Position numbers and translations under genes: made by a program
Shown: piece by piece, positions 1 to 11,690 of the stretch
Layout of the letters: every line of letters begins with the position of its first letter
How positions within the stretch are numbered: the first letter of the stretch is position 1
Notes under the pieces: model-generated
Databases searched by the model: none
Seen by the model: the letters and a program-made list of their open reading frames with translations, nothing else
Told to the model about the DNA's origin: nothing
Source of the DNA: Brachypodium distachyon
Lineage: Eukaryota > Streptophyta > Magnoliopsida > Poales > Poaceae
Reading direction: 5' to 3'
NCBI RefSeq assembly: GCF_000005505.3
Contig: NC_016134.3
Coordinates: 5,332,001-5,396,000 of the forward strand
DNA length: 64,000 bases

Positions 1-3000
1 TGGGAAGCAGAATCAGAATCTAATTCTTACACCATTAGAGAGGAGACAGATCCAGAGAAGCTGCTTCCGAGGGGAACTCGCCTTACTCTTTACCTCAAGG
101 TCCGTTTTCTTGTTTTGACGTCCAACTTCTTTTTTTTACTATACACCCCATTTTAAACTTGAATATGCTTTGTTTCAGCGTGACGACAAGGGTTTTGCTC
201 ACCCTGAGAGGATCCAAAAACTCGTGAAGAATTATTCTCAGTTCGTCTCCTTCCCTATTTACACTTGGCAAGAAAAAGGTTTCACAAAAGAGGTGAGCAA
301 TCTTTTACTTCTTTTTCCTTATTTGATAGAATATTACTTGAATGGAGCATTTATGATCTTCTAGGTTGAGGTTGATGAGGATCCTGCTGCAGCTAAAACA
401 GAGGGTGATGGTGACACTGAAAAACAGGTAACTTTGCAAATTGTAAAAACTTTGGTATGTTATGCTGCTTTCAGCTGATCCAGATTCTGTTGTGCAGGCT
501 AAGAAAAAGACAAAAACTGTTGTGGAGAAGTATTGGGATTGGGAGCTTACAAATGAAACACAGCCTATTTGGGTGAGATTTGTCACCATTTAGTGTGTTG
601 CTCTCTTTGTCAAGGCATAATGATTATATATATTCGTTTAAAAATTTAATTTATAGAAATTTTCACGAGAGTCTGAAACTATTCCCCCCTGTTGTGTTGT
701 TGCCAGCTTCGGAATCCTAGAGAGGTATCAACTGAGGAGTACAATGAATTTTACAAGAAGACCTTCAATGAGTACTTGGATCCCTTGGCCTCCTCACACT
801 TCACTACAGAGGTATGTCTCTTTGTGTTTGATTGGTTATCTTTCCTTTTTTTTTTGGTGAGTCAAGAGTTATCAGTTATCACTATCATATCGGTGTAATG
901 GATCCTATGTGCAATTCCTTTTGCTTATAGATAATTTGTGCAGTGTGCATACTGCATAGTTGATCAACGAATGCCTGTTATTTCTTTTCACCTTTTATAT
1001 CTTTGAATTGGTAACCATAGACTTGGAGAAGTATTCATCAATGAACCATGTATTGGCTCTTGGCTGAAAGAAGTTTGTACAAGATAAAACCCATATGTGA
1101 TTGGAGCTGAGAAATTAGGCTACTAGTACCCATACTGGTGTTATTTATAATTGCAGTACGGCAGCTGCAGCTGTAGTAAGCTTTAGTCCTGATTTTGTAA
1201 CATTATCTTGCAAGAGGGAAAATAATACGGAGTATTTTCTAATGGATCATTAAATGTTAATGCTATTGGTATTGCTGTGAATGCTAAATTAGCCCATGTG
1301 TGATATATGTCGCTTGAATTCTGACAAAATAACACCTGCATCTGATCTCTCATGAATGTACTCTTGACCGTGGTCCATAGTATCATGTAGTCTGACTCTC
1401 ACTCTGACTATGTCATGATGGTGATATATAGTTGCATGGAACATATTCACAGTTCCATTCAAGTAACTGTTATTGAACTAATTGTATGCAGGGTGAAGTA
1501 GAATTCAGGTCAATTCTTTACGTGCCTGCTACAAAGAAGGAAGACATAACTGATAGGAAGACTAAGAATATCAGGCTTTATGTCAAGCGTGTGTTCATAT
1601 CTGATGACTTTGATGGAGAACTGGTATGTTTGATCCACAGCTATTGTTCATCATGGTTCTTTCTTTGTCAACGTTTACATGTCAATCTGATAAGTGAGGT
1701 TTATGATGGATTCAGTTCCCAAGATACCTGAGCTTTGTGAAGGGTGTTGTTGACTCAAATGACCTTCCACTTAATGTGTCTCGTGAGATCCTTCAAGAAA
1801 GTCGAATTGTAAGTTGTTGTGGGGGGTATTTCTGCTCTTTCTTTATCCTGTACATTTCAATATCAAGTTCTTACGTATTGATTTATCCCCATTTGTTGTT
1901 TTTCATAGGTGCGAATAATGAGAAAGAGGTTGGTGCGGAAGGCCTTTGATATGATACTTGGCATTTCTTGTAGTGAAAACAGAGATGTAAGCCTTCCCTT
2001 TTCCTTTGGAGCATGTTAGTCCTTTCTTTCAATTTTCTCGTCTGACAGCTTACTTTAGGACTATGAAACATTCTGGGAGAACTATGGCAAATTTTTAAAG
2101 CTTGGTTGCATGGAAGACAAGGAAAATCACAAGAGGATTGCTCCTTTGCTCCGCTTCTTTTCTTCTCAAAGCAATGATGAATTAATTAGCTTGGATGAAT
2201 ATGTGGAAAGTATGAAACCCGATCAGAAGGCCATTTACTACATTGCTGGAGATAGTTTGAGCAGTGCCAAAAATGCACCTTTCTTGGAGAAGCTTAATGA
2301 AAAGGGTTACGAGGTATGTACTGAGGCTACCTCCCTGTGGCAGTTGTATGATAGCTTCTATATATGTTTCTTCAGTTGAATACCGTCTTACGTCATGCAA
2401 TTCGTCTCTCCTGCCAAACTTTAGCTTGAAAATAGTGGTTGTAGCTACATTGGGTCAACCAGGCAAGTATGATCACCCCAGGTCTTGTGCAAGTTCGTGG
2501 GTTGAGACAGCGAACATTTTAATCACTAATTTGGACAAACAGGAGGGTTGGGACTTATTTTTATGCTCACTAGTCACTACTCTTGATACAGCCTAAATTC
2601 CTCTGGGACAATTTTGTTTTTCCAAGCTGTCAAACATCGTGACTTCAATCAGAACAAATGATTCCTCTAGGCCGCTTATAGCACGTGCAAAAGAGTTTAT
2701 GCTTCGTACCAGAAATGAGTTGATTATTCTATTGCCAATTTTGACCTTAATATTGTTCTTTGTCTTGTAGGTTTTACTTTTAGTTGACCCTATGGATGAA
2801 GTGTCGATCACAAACCTGAACTCCTACAAGGATAAGAATTTTGTGGATATTAGCAAGGAAGACTTGGACTTAGGTATGTGTACAAATATATAGTTTTTTT
2901 TACTGCTTAATATTAACTTGAATTTTGAAAAACACAGTTGTGGAAAATGAGAAATATCTCCCTTAATTGCTTCACTCCATTAATTCCCATTAATCGCCAA

Positions 3001-4083
3001 AGTGATATTTTACATAGATGCGACCAATTAGCAGTTATTTTTTCATACAATCAGCCAAATGATGTCCTGTATTAGGAACTATTCTCTTTTTAGGCTACAT
3101 ATTGCTTTGCAGAATTGAGATAAGCACAGTATTCATTTATCACAGTTCTGTGCTTCATAGTTTCTGACTGTAGCTTGCAAATATAACCTAGGTGACAAGA
3201 ATGAGGAAAGAGAAAAGGAAATTAAGCAGGAATACAGTCAAACATGTGATTGGATAAAGAAACGCTTGGGCGAGAAGGTTGCTCGTGTTGATATATCCAA
3301 CCGCCTCAGCTCATCCCCGTGTGTTCTAGTTGCAGCTAAGTTTGGTTGGTCAGCCAATATGGAAAGGTTTGTGGGCTCTTTTTTTGCTTATTTCACAGTT
3401 AATGTCTCTCTCTGTATGACTTAATTTTTGTTAATGAAACTGGGTTTTTGTTTTGCAGGTTGATGAGGGCACAGTCCATGGGTGATACGTCTTCTTTGGA
3501 TTTCATGCGTTCAAGGAAAGTATTTGAAATAAACCCAGAGCATGAGATAATCAAGGGATTGAATGTAAGTGTTCTTCAGCATTTGCTCTCGTATTATTTC
3601 CACCCCATCGCTGCATAGGCATTTAGTGCTACTGGAACAACATATTACGTATGTGATATGCAAGTTTAGGTAGCTTTTATACACTTGATCCTCACGACTT
3701 TCTTTCCTGGCGATGCAGGCTGCGTGCAGGAGCAACCCCGATGACCCAGAAGCTCTGAAGGCAATCGACATCCTCTTCGAAACATCTATGATATCAAGTG
3801 GCTTTTCAGTAAGTACACATGCTCTGTTCTCTACTCGTCCCTTCTCTTGTACCTACACCCTGATATTTCTGACGCCCATGCCATGATTTTGCAGCCCGAC
3901 AACCCGACGGAGCTGAGCGGGAAGATCTACGAGATGATGAGCACCGCTATGGCGGGCAAGTGGGTGACCCATGCCCAGGCAAGCGAGCAACATGACGCAC
4001 CTGTTAGCTTTGAGCCCGTGCTGGAGGCTGAGCCGCTTGAAGCTGAGGTGGTGGAACCCGTTCAGTCCGGACAGCAAAAGTGA
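1..4083 (+). CDS. HSP90-6: Mitochondrial-type HSP90 chaperone, 5' end outside window
   Basis: ATP-dependent HSP90 chaperone of the organellar plant class; the match is closest to the mitochondrial HSP90-6 (HSP89.1) type. Twelve coding exons can be joined in frame: 1-99, 179-292, 365-427, 498-572, 707-811, 1492-1623, 1716-1808, 1909-1986, 2059-2313, 2771-2873, 3192-3366, 3459-3564, and then 3719-3808 and 3895-4083 (fourteen pieces in all, every junction GT-AG). The visible 558 residues begin at the end of the N-terminal ATPase domain and cover the middle and C-terminal dimerisation domains. Family signatures include [56 protein letters not shown] and [12 protein letters not shown]. The tail ends in EAEVVEPV plus a short basic end and lacks MEEVD, as expected for an organellar form. 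The start codon and transit peptide lie upstream. No frame breaks are seen, so it looks functional. Mitochondrial rather than plastid assignment rests on the EAEVVEPV tail and is my judgement. Confidence 0.93.
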
Positions 4084-4285
4084 GGTCGTTTTGCCACTTA
4101 AATGGCCGCATGGACTTTTTTTTTCCTGGTCTTGTTCCGTAGGTCTCAGCTCTCTCAACTAGTAGATCCGAGCTGCTGTGCCTAGCTCACTGTTTTACCT
4201 CGTTTTGTTTCTTCGAAACGGGATTTGATTATTGTGCTTGTACGAGTGCTAGCCTGCTCTTCTGACAGATGCGGTCGTGATTAGA

Positions 4286-4291
4286 AATAAA
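4286..4291 (+). terminator. Candidate poly(A) signal of the HSP90-6 gene
   Basis: An AATAAA hexamer lies about 200 bp after the HSP90-6 stop codon, a normal position for a plant 3' UTR. It is supported by position only. Confidence 0.45.
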
Positions 4292-4617
4292 ATTTTGGTC
4301 GAGAGACTGGACTCTTATCCGAAGTGCTGTGATCGAAATCGAGATGGGGAATTTACTACACCCGTCTCTTGGGAGTGGTTATTTTATGGACATGTCTTGC
4401 CCGCTCCTCCCTAATGCTTTCTATCCTTGCTACCCTACTCATTGATGGTACAGATTTTTCAGGCATCTCCGATCCTTATTCTGAAAATAGACCATAATGT
4501 GGGACCTGCTTAGAAAAACCATAGGCCTAATTCCTTTCATACAATGCTTAGGTTGTCTTTGTTTAGGCCGGAGCTGAACAGAAGCTAGCTCGAGCTGGAA
4601 GAAGCTAATTTTCTGCT

Positions 4618-4751
4618 GGAGCTGTACATGACTTGCTGTTCGTTTTGGATAGTATTGAAACTGCGACTGGAGCTGTACATGACTTGCTGTTCGTTTTGGA
4701 TAGTATTGAAACTGCGACTGGACGTTTTGGATAGTATTGAAACTGCGACTG
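4618..4751. repeat. 51-bp tandem repeat, two full copies and one partial
   Basis: Units 4618-4668 and 4669-4719 are essentially identical (they start GGAGCTGTACATGACTTGC and end ACTGCGACT). A third copy at 4720-4751 has only the last part of the unit after GGA. The near identity points to a recent duplication. It lies in AT-rich spacer after HSP90-6 that also has TE-like words such as TTGTTTAGGCCGGAGC. Confidence 0.9.
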
Positions 4752-4993
4752 GATGGGAATAGAGTGTCTGGAATGTCCTTATTTACTGCAAATTTTGACT
4801 AAGTCCCGAGTTTATTGATGTAAGTGCAAAATGATGAGTTTAAGAGTTGTTTTCAACTTAAAATACCTAATTTTGACAAGATTTATCCGAACCTGTGTGT
4901 TTTAGCTAGATTTAGCTTAATTTCATATATTATTTAACTTTAACAATGATAACCATACTACTCCGTAGTTATTGAAGTCTGTGCCAGAGTCCA

Positions 4994-5095
4994 CGAAGCT
5001 AGCTAGCACTTAACGAGGCAGCACAAAAATAACACTGCAATTCGCGAAGCTAGCTAGCACTTAACGAGGCAGCACAAAAATAACACTGCAATTCG
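4994..5095. repeat. Second 51-bp tandem duplication
   Basis: 4994-5044 and 5045-5095 are perfect copies of a unit starting CGAAGCTAGCTAGCACTTAA. The unit is unrelated to the 51-bp unit 300 bp upstream but has the same length. No gene is seen from 4300 to 5455. Confidence 0.9.
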
Positions 5096-5455
5096 CTCCT
5101 CTCAGGCATTATCACAAACAGGCGATGGTTCCATGACGAATAAAGAGAACAAAATTTTCAGAAATCAAGTCAAACACTAATTCGTTATTCTCTATATCTA
5201 AGTACACCCACTAACTTATTTCTCTCAACATGTAGCTTATCCACATCAGCAAACAATCATGTCAAAGATTTGTGCCACGTCAGCAGGCAACATCATTCCC
5301 ACTGGCCATGAGCCCACGATCGTTCCGCTACATTCCCGTGTCGGCCCGAGCAATCCATTGCGTGCCCGTGTCGTCCTGAGACCCGCACCGGGCCGTGCGC
5401 CCCAGCTTGGATCCATCCATCGCACGGAAACCTGATCCATCCATCCAAACCCGGT

Positions 5456-5990
5456 GGGCTCGTCACATCATTGGCAGAGGTAGCTAAAAGACCTCGTCAC
5501 GATCTACCTGCCGGTACACTAATGTGCGTGTATTGCACTAGCAACGACTAGTGGACTATTCGAATAGCCGTGTCCACGGTCATGGACGACACATGAATTT
5601 TTCTTGACATACGAGACACGTCTTCTTTCCCTTCCTTCCTCTCTAATTTCTTGCTGGAACTGAGAATTTGGGTGAGTGGTTGAGGACCATCACGTTGTTG
5701 GATAATGCTTACGAGTGGTTGTTGGTTAATGCTTATGAGATAAACTTGTTTTCATCAAAACCGCTTTCATCAAAAGTATGGTTGTATTTCAAATAAAATC
5801 ATCTTTATTCAAAAGAATCACATAACTTTCCTTTGAAGCCACATGTAGTTATCAAGGTTTTCAGAGGGGGCACGCTGAGTACGTAATGTACTCATCGCAT
5901 TGATTTTGTTGTTGATGTATTCGTTGTTGATGTACAGAGTTCATGAAGATAAGAACGCGGCTTCGAGTACTCAAAGGTTTTAAAGAATCA
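5456..5990. repeat. Left copy of a long direct repeat, likely LTR-element remnant
   Basis: This stretch matches 7521-8111 at high identity from ACCCGGTGGGCTCGTCACAT to the AGGTTTTAA near its end. Relative to the right copy it lacks about 75 bp (7627-7690, CAACAAGGTGAGATCG to GGGGGTAAAA). Words such as ACTATTCGAATAGCCGTGTC are familiar from grass Ty3/gypsy elements, but I cannot name the family. The ends do not show clear TG...CA, so calling it an LTR is inference. Confidence 0.6.
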
Positions 5991-7520
5991 GGCGCCCAGA
6001 AACAGCAACACATGTCCAAGCATTCATCGTCCAAGCATTCATCTGCCATCATTGCTCTGGATTCGGGTCAGCTGAGCCGACACCTTCTTCGGCCTTTAAA
6101 ACCCTGCTCATGGCCTCCTTCCTGGCCCTGTCCGTTCCCCTCATCCAGCGCCCCTCATCTCCCCTCCTCCACCATCTTCTTCCTCACGGGGCAGTGGTGC
6201 GTCAGCCTGCTCAACGGGGACGCAGGAGGGTGCGAAGGCAAGGTCCACGGGGTACGCCGCCTATTCACACGGGTGGGGGCCCTGGAGAGCAGCGGCGAGG
6301 CACGACACACGCCGGCCTGCTCAGCACGAGACGCAGGAGGGTGTGGCGACGAGGTCCACAGGCCGCGGGGCCGCGGGCGTGATTTGCGCGATAGGGGGCA
6401 GCGTAGCCATTGTTGGACCATTGTGCGAGTGGGCAACAACCACACTCCGCCTCGGCCCTGCTTGCAGTAATTGTTGTTCACCTCCTGCACTCCTCTGCCC
6501 GACCACTTCAACCCAGGAAGTTTCCCTGGTTTGACTCTCTCCCTTCCTCTACAAAAGGTTGTTTGATGATTTGCCTAGGTACTCCTATCTGCCTGCACAC
6601 AAGGTGTTTGATGATTTGCCTCTTTGAAGATTTGCTTTGCAGAAGATACAACTGAACTTGGTTTTCCTGTTCAAGTAGGTAGGGTGAGTTCAAGGTTTCC
6701 TTTGTTTTCTATTCTCGTGGTTATTTTTTGATTGGCTAAGGTGTTAATCAGTTTTTGTTTTAGATAATTATGTAGATAATGGTGACAAAATACAAATCAG
6801 ATATAAGATTGTTCCTATGCATAGAAATGTAAGAGGCGGCTCTGAATTTTTTTTGCTCCCTGTTCCTGTTAGGTGTTCTAAGAACAGTTCAACTTTTAGT
6901 TTCTCTTCATATGTTTTCAAAGGGGCATTAGAGTTAGTTATTTTATTATTTTATAAAATGCATGCTATTTTATTCTTGTATTTAGCATGTCGATTGACAG
7001 TTTGCCATGATCTTCTTGTTGTCGATCCTTTGATACCTGGAGTAGTTTTATATAGTAATCTTGTAGAGTAGAAATGCTTATCTATGCTCACTATTCGTTA
7101 GTAAATCTCAATTATTCTAAGTGATCTTCGGATCGATGATATCATTATTGAAATTTGTTGAGCTTGATAAGCTAGGAGTAGGCCATTTTCTTGGAACGTT
7201 CTACTCTCTCGACCTACTCTGCGTGAAACTTATCATACAACTGGTGCGGGTGGAAACTGGATCATTGGTTGAAGGAGCAATTGCTAGCCTGTGTGGGAGC
7301 AATTAGCCGCCCATAGAGGATGAGTCCTAATAAGTCTTGAATCTGAAGATTGTGACAACAGTGCGACCACATGCTATATTGGCTCTGGCTTGGTCAAGTA
7401 AACTAGTCAGCCTTAGGTGCCGATGACGCCGTACCGCAAATGGGGTGTCGCCTGAGATAGGGAACCCTTGACACATATGGGGGACCAGAGATGGGGACGT
7501 ACTCTCATTCCGTGCGCCAG
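5991..7520. other. Spacer between the direct repeats, no supported gene
   Basis: The first part is GC-rich with short open frames on both strands that do not resemble any protein I recognise (6110-6530). The rest is AT-rich. From about 7190 to 7520 the text (for example GTGCCGATGACGCCGTACCG) looks like retroelement sequence. It may be the internal remnant of the element bounded by the flanking repeats. Confidence 0.35.
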
Positions 7521-8111
7521 ACCCGGTGGGCTCGTCACATCATTGGCGGAGGTAGCTAAAAGACCTTGTCACGATCTACCTGCCGGTACACTGATGTGCA
7601 TGTATCGCACTAGCAACGACTAGTGGCAACAAGGTGAGATCGTATCATGTGGATACATTATACAACCTCTAACCTCTGCAGGGGGTAAAACTATTCGAAT
7701 AGCCGTGTCCGCGGTCATGGACGACACATGAATCTTTCTTGACATACGAGGCATGTCTTCTTTCCCTTCCTTCCTCTCTAATTTCTTGCTAGAACTAAAA
7801 ATTTGGGTGAGCAGTTGAGGACCATCACATTGTTGGATAATGCTTACGAGTGGTTGTTGGTTAATGCTTATGAGATAAACTTGTTTTCATCAAAACCTGC
7901 TTTCATCAAAAGTATGGTTGTATTTCAAATAAAATCACCTTTATTCAAAAGAATCACATAACCTTCCTTTGTAGCCACATGTAGTTATCGAGGTTCTCAG
8001 AGGAGGCACGCTGAGTACGTAATGTACTCATCGCATTGCTTTTGTTGTTGATGTACAGAGTTCCTGAAGATAAGGATGCCGCTATGACTACTAGGAGGTT
8101 TTAACGAATGA
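7521..8111. repeat. Right copy of the long direct repeat
   Basis: Partner of 5456-5990, and the fuller copy. Downstream to about 8260 the sequence continues with a transcript-end-like tail (TTGTACTTTGTAAG followed by AATAATAAAA), which fits the 3' part of a retroelement. Family unknown. Confidence 0.6.
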
Positions 8112-8658
8112 GGTCACGTGGACTACATCGACTGCCTGTGGCTGAGATGGAATCGCTATGCATTTACTCTCCGTTGTTTTCTGATTGTAACAATGACACG
8201 AGACATTGTACTTTGTAAGTTGTTGGGCATATTAATAATAAAATTTGTTTTATCTTAAGTTATTGTGCAACGATATTCATTTCTCCTATGTTCCATCAGA
8301 TTGATCCCTGGACTGATGATACGTGGGGGTTTGGAAGTTATTTTCGCTTCCCGCACTTCCGCTGGCGCTTTTTTTATAGGGGTAGTTTCCCGTCGATCGG
8401 CAACTTGGCTGGGTTGGTGGGCTGGCGCAGAGCTGGGCTGGCGGGGGAGGAGCTGGGCTCGCTGGCGGGCGGGGGTACCTCGATGGGTGCCGCAGCCACT
8501 GCGAGGGTTTTTCGGAGTGGATTCTTTCTTCTCATAAATCACAGCCTACAAACCCCAGAAGCCAAACCCCAAAAGAGAAACCTATCCCCTCAGGAAAAAA
8601 GAAAACTCCCGAACCCTAGCGACCACCAAGCCCGTCTTCCTAGAGCGCTCGCAGCACC

Positions 8659-11223
8659 ATGTCGGCATCCACTAGCGGCGGCGGGGCGCTCTCGCCCCAG
8701 GCGGCGGCGGCCCTCCAGGAGGGTATCAGGCTAGTCTTCGGGCGGTGGACGGCGTTGCAGATGGCAGTGGAGAACCAGTCGGGCGGCCGCGACTCCCGCG
8801 CCAAGGCAGACCAGTTCGCCGCATCCATCCTCTCCTGGTTCTCCAACTCTAAGGGTACTTAATTACTCCTCCTGCTCTTCCGCATCCTCAGAGAATTTTC
8901 TTCTGCAAGAAACGGAATTCCGGCCATGGTACAGTACAGAACGCGTACCCGCCTTCGATCGGTGTTAAGTTAGCCTCCGCAACAGTTTCTTCTTGTCGGG
9001 GATTAGGGCCGGATTCGGTGGCAGAGAAACGGCTATTTGATTTGTAGTCCTGGTTCAAATCGAATAGTTCTATGGAGTATAGATTCTATTCCATGCCAAT
9101 AGTCTCACCAGCAATGTGGCAACAATTTAATTTAGGTTAGAACTACCGAGCTTTGTTTAACCAATAGGAAAAATATCTACCTTTCTAATGATTTGCACCC
9201 CAGCTTCTTTATTCTGTTCAGCATTTACTTTAATGGTCTATAATATTGAATTTTCTATTCTCATGTACTTGTATTTATACTTCATTCAATTTATTGATAT
9301 TCATACACTTCTCTTAATTAAGAATGTTTTTATATTAGGAAAACCAATATCTTCTGCATTATCAGTTTATTAGGTAGTCAGTTGATTTCATCTGGACCAT
9401 AGGTTGGAAAAGTACATGTTTCGACAGTGTGCTTGTCGCTTGTCGGTTCGAATTTATTATTACATCTAATATTGGTCATGTTTCTGTTCTAGGTCCATTT
9501 TATTTTGATGACTTGGCGAATATGATGGATAACACAATATCTGAATCCTTCAGGGCTGACTTTTTTTATGATAGTGTTGAGGAGGTAATTGTTTCCTCTC
9601 TCCTACATGTTTAGCATCATCCATAAGCTTTTAATTTGATAAATTTGTTGTAGCCCTGAACTAGTTCTGGACCTTCTCATTGAATGTTCATGGTTACATG
9701 TGTATCTGTACATATAACTCTCATTAGAAAGAAGGGTTGGTCTTGATTTAGCATTCGTTGAGTGTAATTGGGCTCACAGCAAAATTTAGTTAGAATGTGC
9801 AGGTGTATGTTTCACTTCATTTTAGATGATACAGTAGTACGTACTTTTTAGTGCCTGGCTTTTTCCGCAAGAAGTTGATCCTATTTTTTACCAGTTATTA
9901 TGCACTAGAAGACCTTGCCCTGCTTGGCACAATCTCAGATAGGTTTATTACCTTCTTTCTCATGTCAAATATGTGTTGAACACCTTAACTTATCTGCGCA
10001 TATACATGCTTTGATCATGAAAATTCATGCTAGACAGGTAGCCTTAGTAGTATGGTTGTTCTATATGAACATTACTTGTAGTAGCTAATTTGTCTTCGGA
10101 ATTGTATTCTAGACTCGTGTCGAGGATGGGAGTTGGGTATGGTGGTATGACCCTGGCCTTTGGTATCCATGGGGAAAGTTGAGATAATGTGTTGACCCAC
10201 ATGGCATCCTTGCCTGACTCCAGTCCCACTCAGCCTTTGGGTCATGTGGGATGGCATTGCCCATGCTGTTGTTAGCTTGAAACAGTGAGAGGCCACTCGA
10301 AGGGAATCAAGAAAATAAAAGGTTCTGATTTACACTAAAAAGTCACTCACAAAAAGGAAATCCAACCTAATCTAAAAGCCATGGCAGCCGGTGATTGTAC
10401 GAGCACAATAACTGCAACTCTGTTTTCCCATTCCTCTGCCTATTGCAGTGCAGCAATACCACACCGATTGAATTCAAGACCTAGAGGTGACAGGCTGACA
10501 GCCATGGGTATGAAACTGTTAATATGCATTCTCACAAATTTCACCACAAAGCGTCAAGCTTCTCCACCCACATCTTAAAAAACAAAAAAAATCAAATCAG
10601 ATCCAGTTGGGTTGACCTCTGTTACATTTGGAGAGGAAGAAGGCGAGGTTATCATCTGAGGCGGAGGAGCAGTGATGGAGAAGCAAAATGCTGGGACAAG
10701 GTGGTTGGTGAAGTGGCCGAGGAGCTCACCGTAGGTGGCGAGAAGAAAGGGGCGACTCAGGTGGATAGCAAGGAGGAGTTTTATTTTCCAGATCTATGAG
10801 ACTATCAACCATGGAAAACGTGGAGAAGTAATGAATATCTGAAGTTGTGCCATTTTCTTGTGGCTGAAAGGGTTGACCTGTTCGGACCAAAAGACCATTA
10901 GGTTATTACGCAGTGGCCAGTGGACCCATTCTACTTGTGGTTTTCCACTCTGGTCCTTTGTTCCGTCCCTAGCTTCAGTAGCAGAAAGCTGAAACTGATT
11001 AACCATAATCAAGAATGTACTTTTTCTGTTGGTTTATGTAACTTGTCTTCGGTTTGCTCTTACATTGCACGATATATGTTTATTAAGTTCATTGTTGTTT
11101 TGTGACAAGGAGGTTGCTGAGAAATTATTGATTATGCATGAAGAATGCCTACAGAGCAACTATTCATCGATTGAGATGCTAAGGAATGCACAATGTTCAA
11201 GGAAATGCAGTTTGACAAAGTAG
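8659..11223 (+). CDS. TSR2: TSR2-like pre-rRNA processing protein, short C-terminus
   Basis: TSR2 is a small nuclear/cytosolic chaperone that escorts ribosomal protein eS26 into pre-40S particles. Three exons join in frame: 8659-8854, 9493-9584 and 11113-11223, giving 132 residues. Exon 1 has the family core GIRLVFGRWTALQMAVEN (about residues 22-39), exon 2 the DDLANMM helix, and exon 3 VAEKLLIMHEECLQSNYSSI. The acceptor before GTT at 11113 was chosen because it gives EEVAEKL; an acceptor 3 bp earlier adds one Glu. Intron 2 is 1.5 kb and contains repeat-like sequence (about 10.0-10.8 kb). Known plant homologues run on through an acidic tail to about 190-200 residues. Here the frame stops at TAG 11221 after NAQCSRKCSLTK, and no acidic exon is found nearby. 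The gene may be truncated or have an unseen final exon. Confidence 0.75.
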
Positions 11224-11585
11224 TCAGGCACTTTCTGGTTGCAAATTTATTTTTTAGCAAGTGATTTAAGTTTTTTCCTGCCATGTAATTTGTACTGCTT
11301 CTCTCTTCACATGCCATCGAACTTCTGCTGGAACATAGTAGTATCAAAGATGTTCTCTCATAATTCACTTCCAAAATGCTTTTGATAATTTGATCTATTG
11401 ATTCTTGAAGAGGTATGTCTGATATGATTGTATTGTTGCTTTTTCGGGGATAATTGGAGATTGCTAGCATCAGTGTTATTTTCTGCTCTCCTTTGCACGT
11501 AAGAATATGGGGTTCTTAACATGTTCTCGAATCAATTATCTATTATATCTATATAAAGGTGATCTCCAACTTCTCGCTAAGATTT

Positions 11586-11690
11586 ATTTACTACTCCCTC
11601 CGATCCTAAATTGTTTGTATCTAGACGCTTTTTAAGAATAGATATATCCATATTTAGATAAATTTTAGTCAAGAATTTATTTTGCAAGCC
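11586..11690. mobile_element. Truncated Stowaway-type MITE
   Basis: It begins CTACTCCCTCCGATCCTAAA, the usual end of grass Stowaway (Tc1/mariner) MITEs, followed by the typical TATCTAGACG and TATCCATATTTAGATA words. The opposite inverted end is missing within 150 bp, so only one arm remains. Confidence 0.65.
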
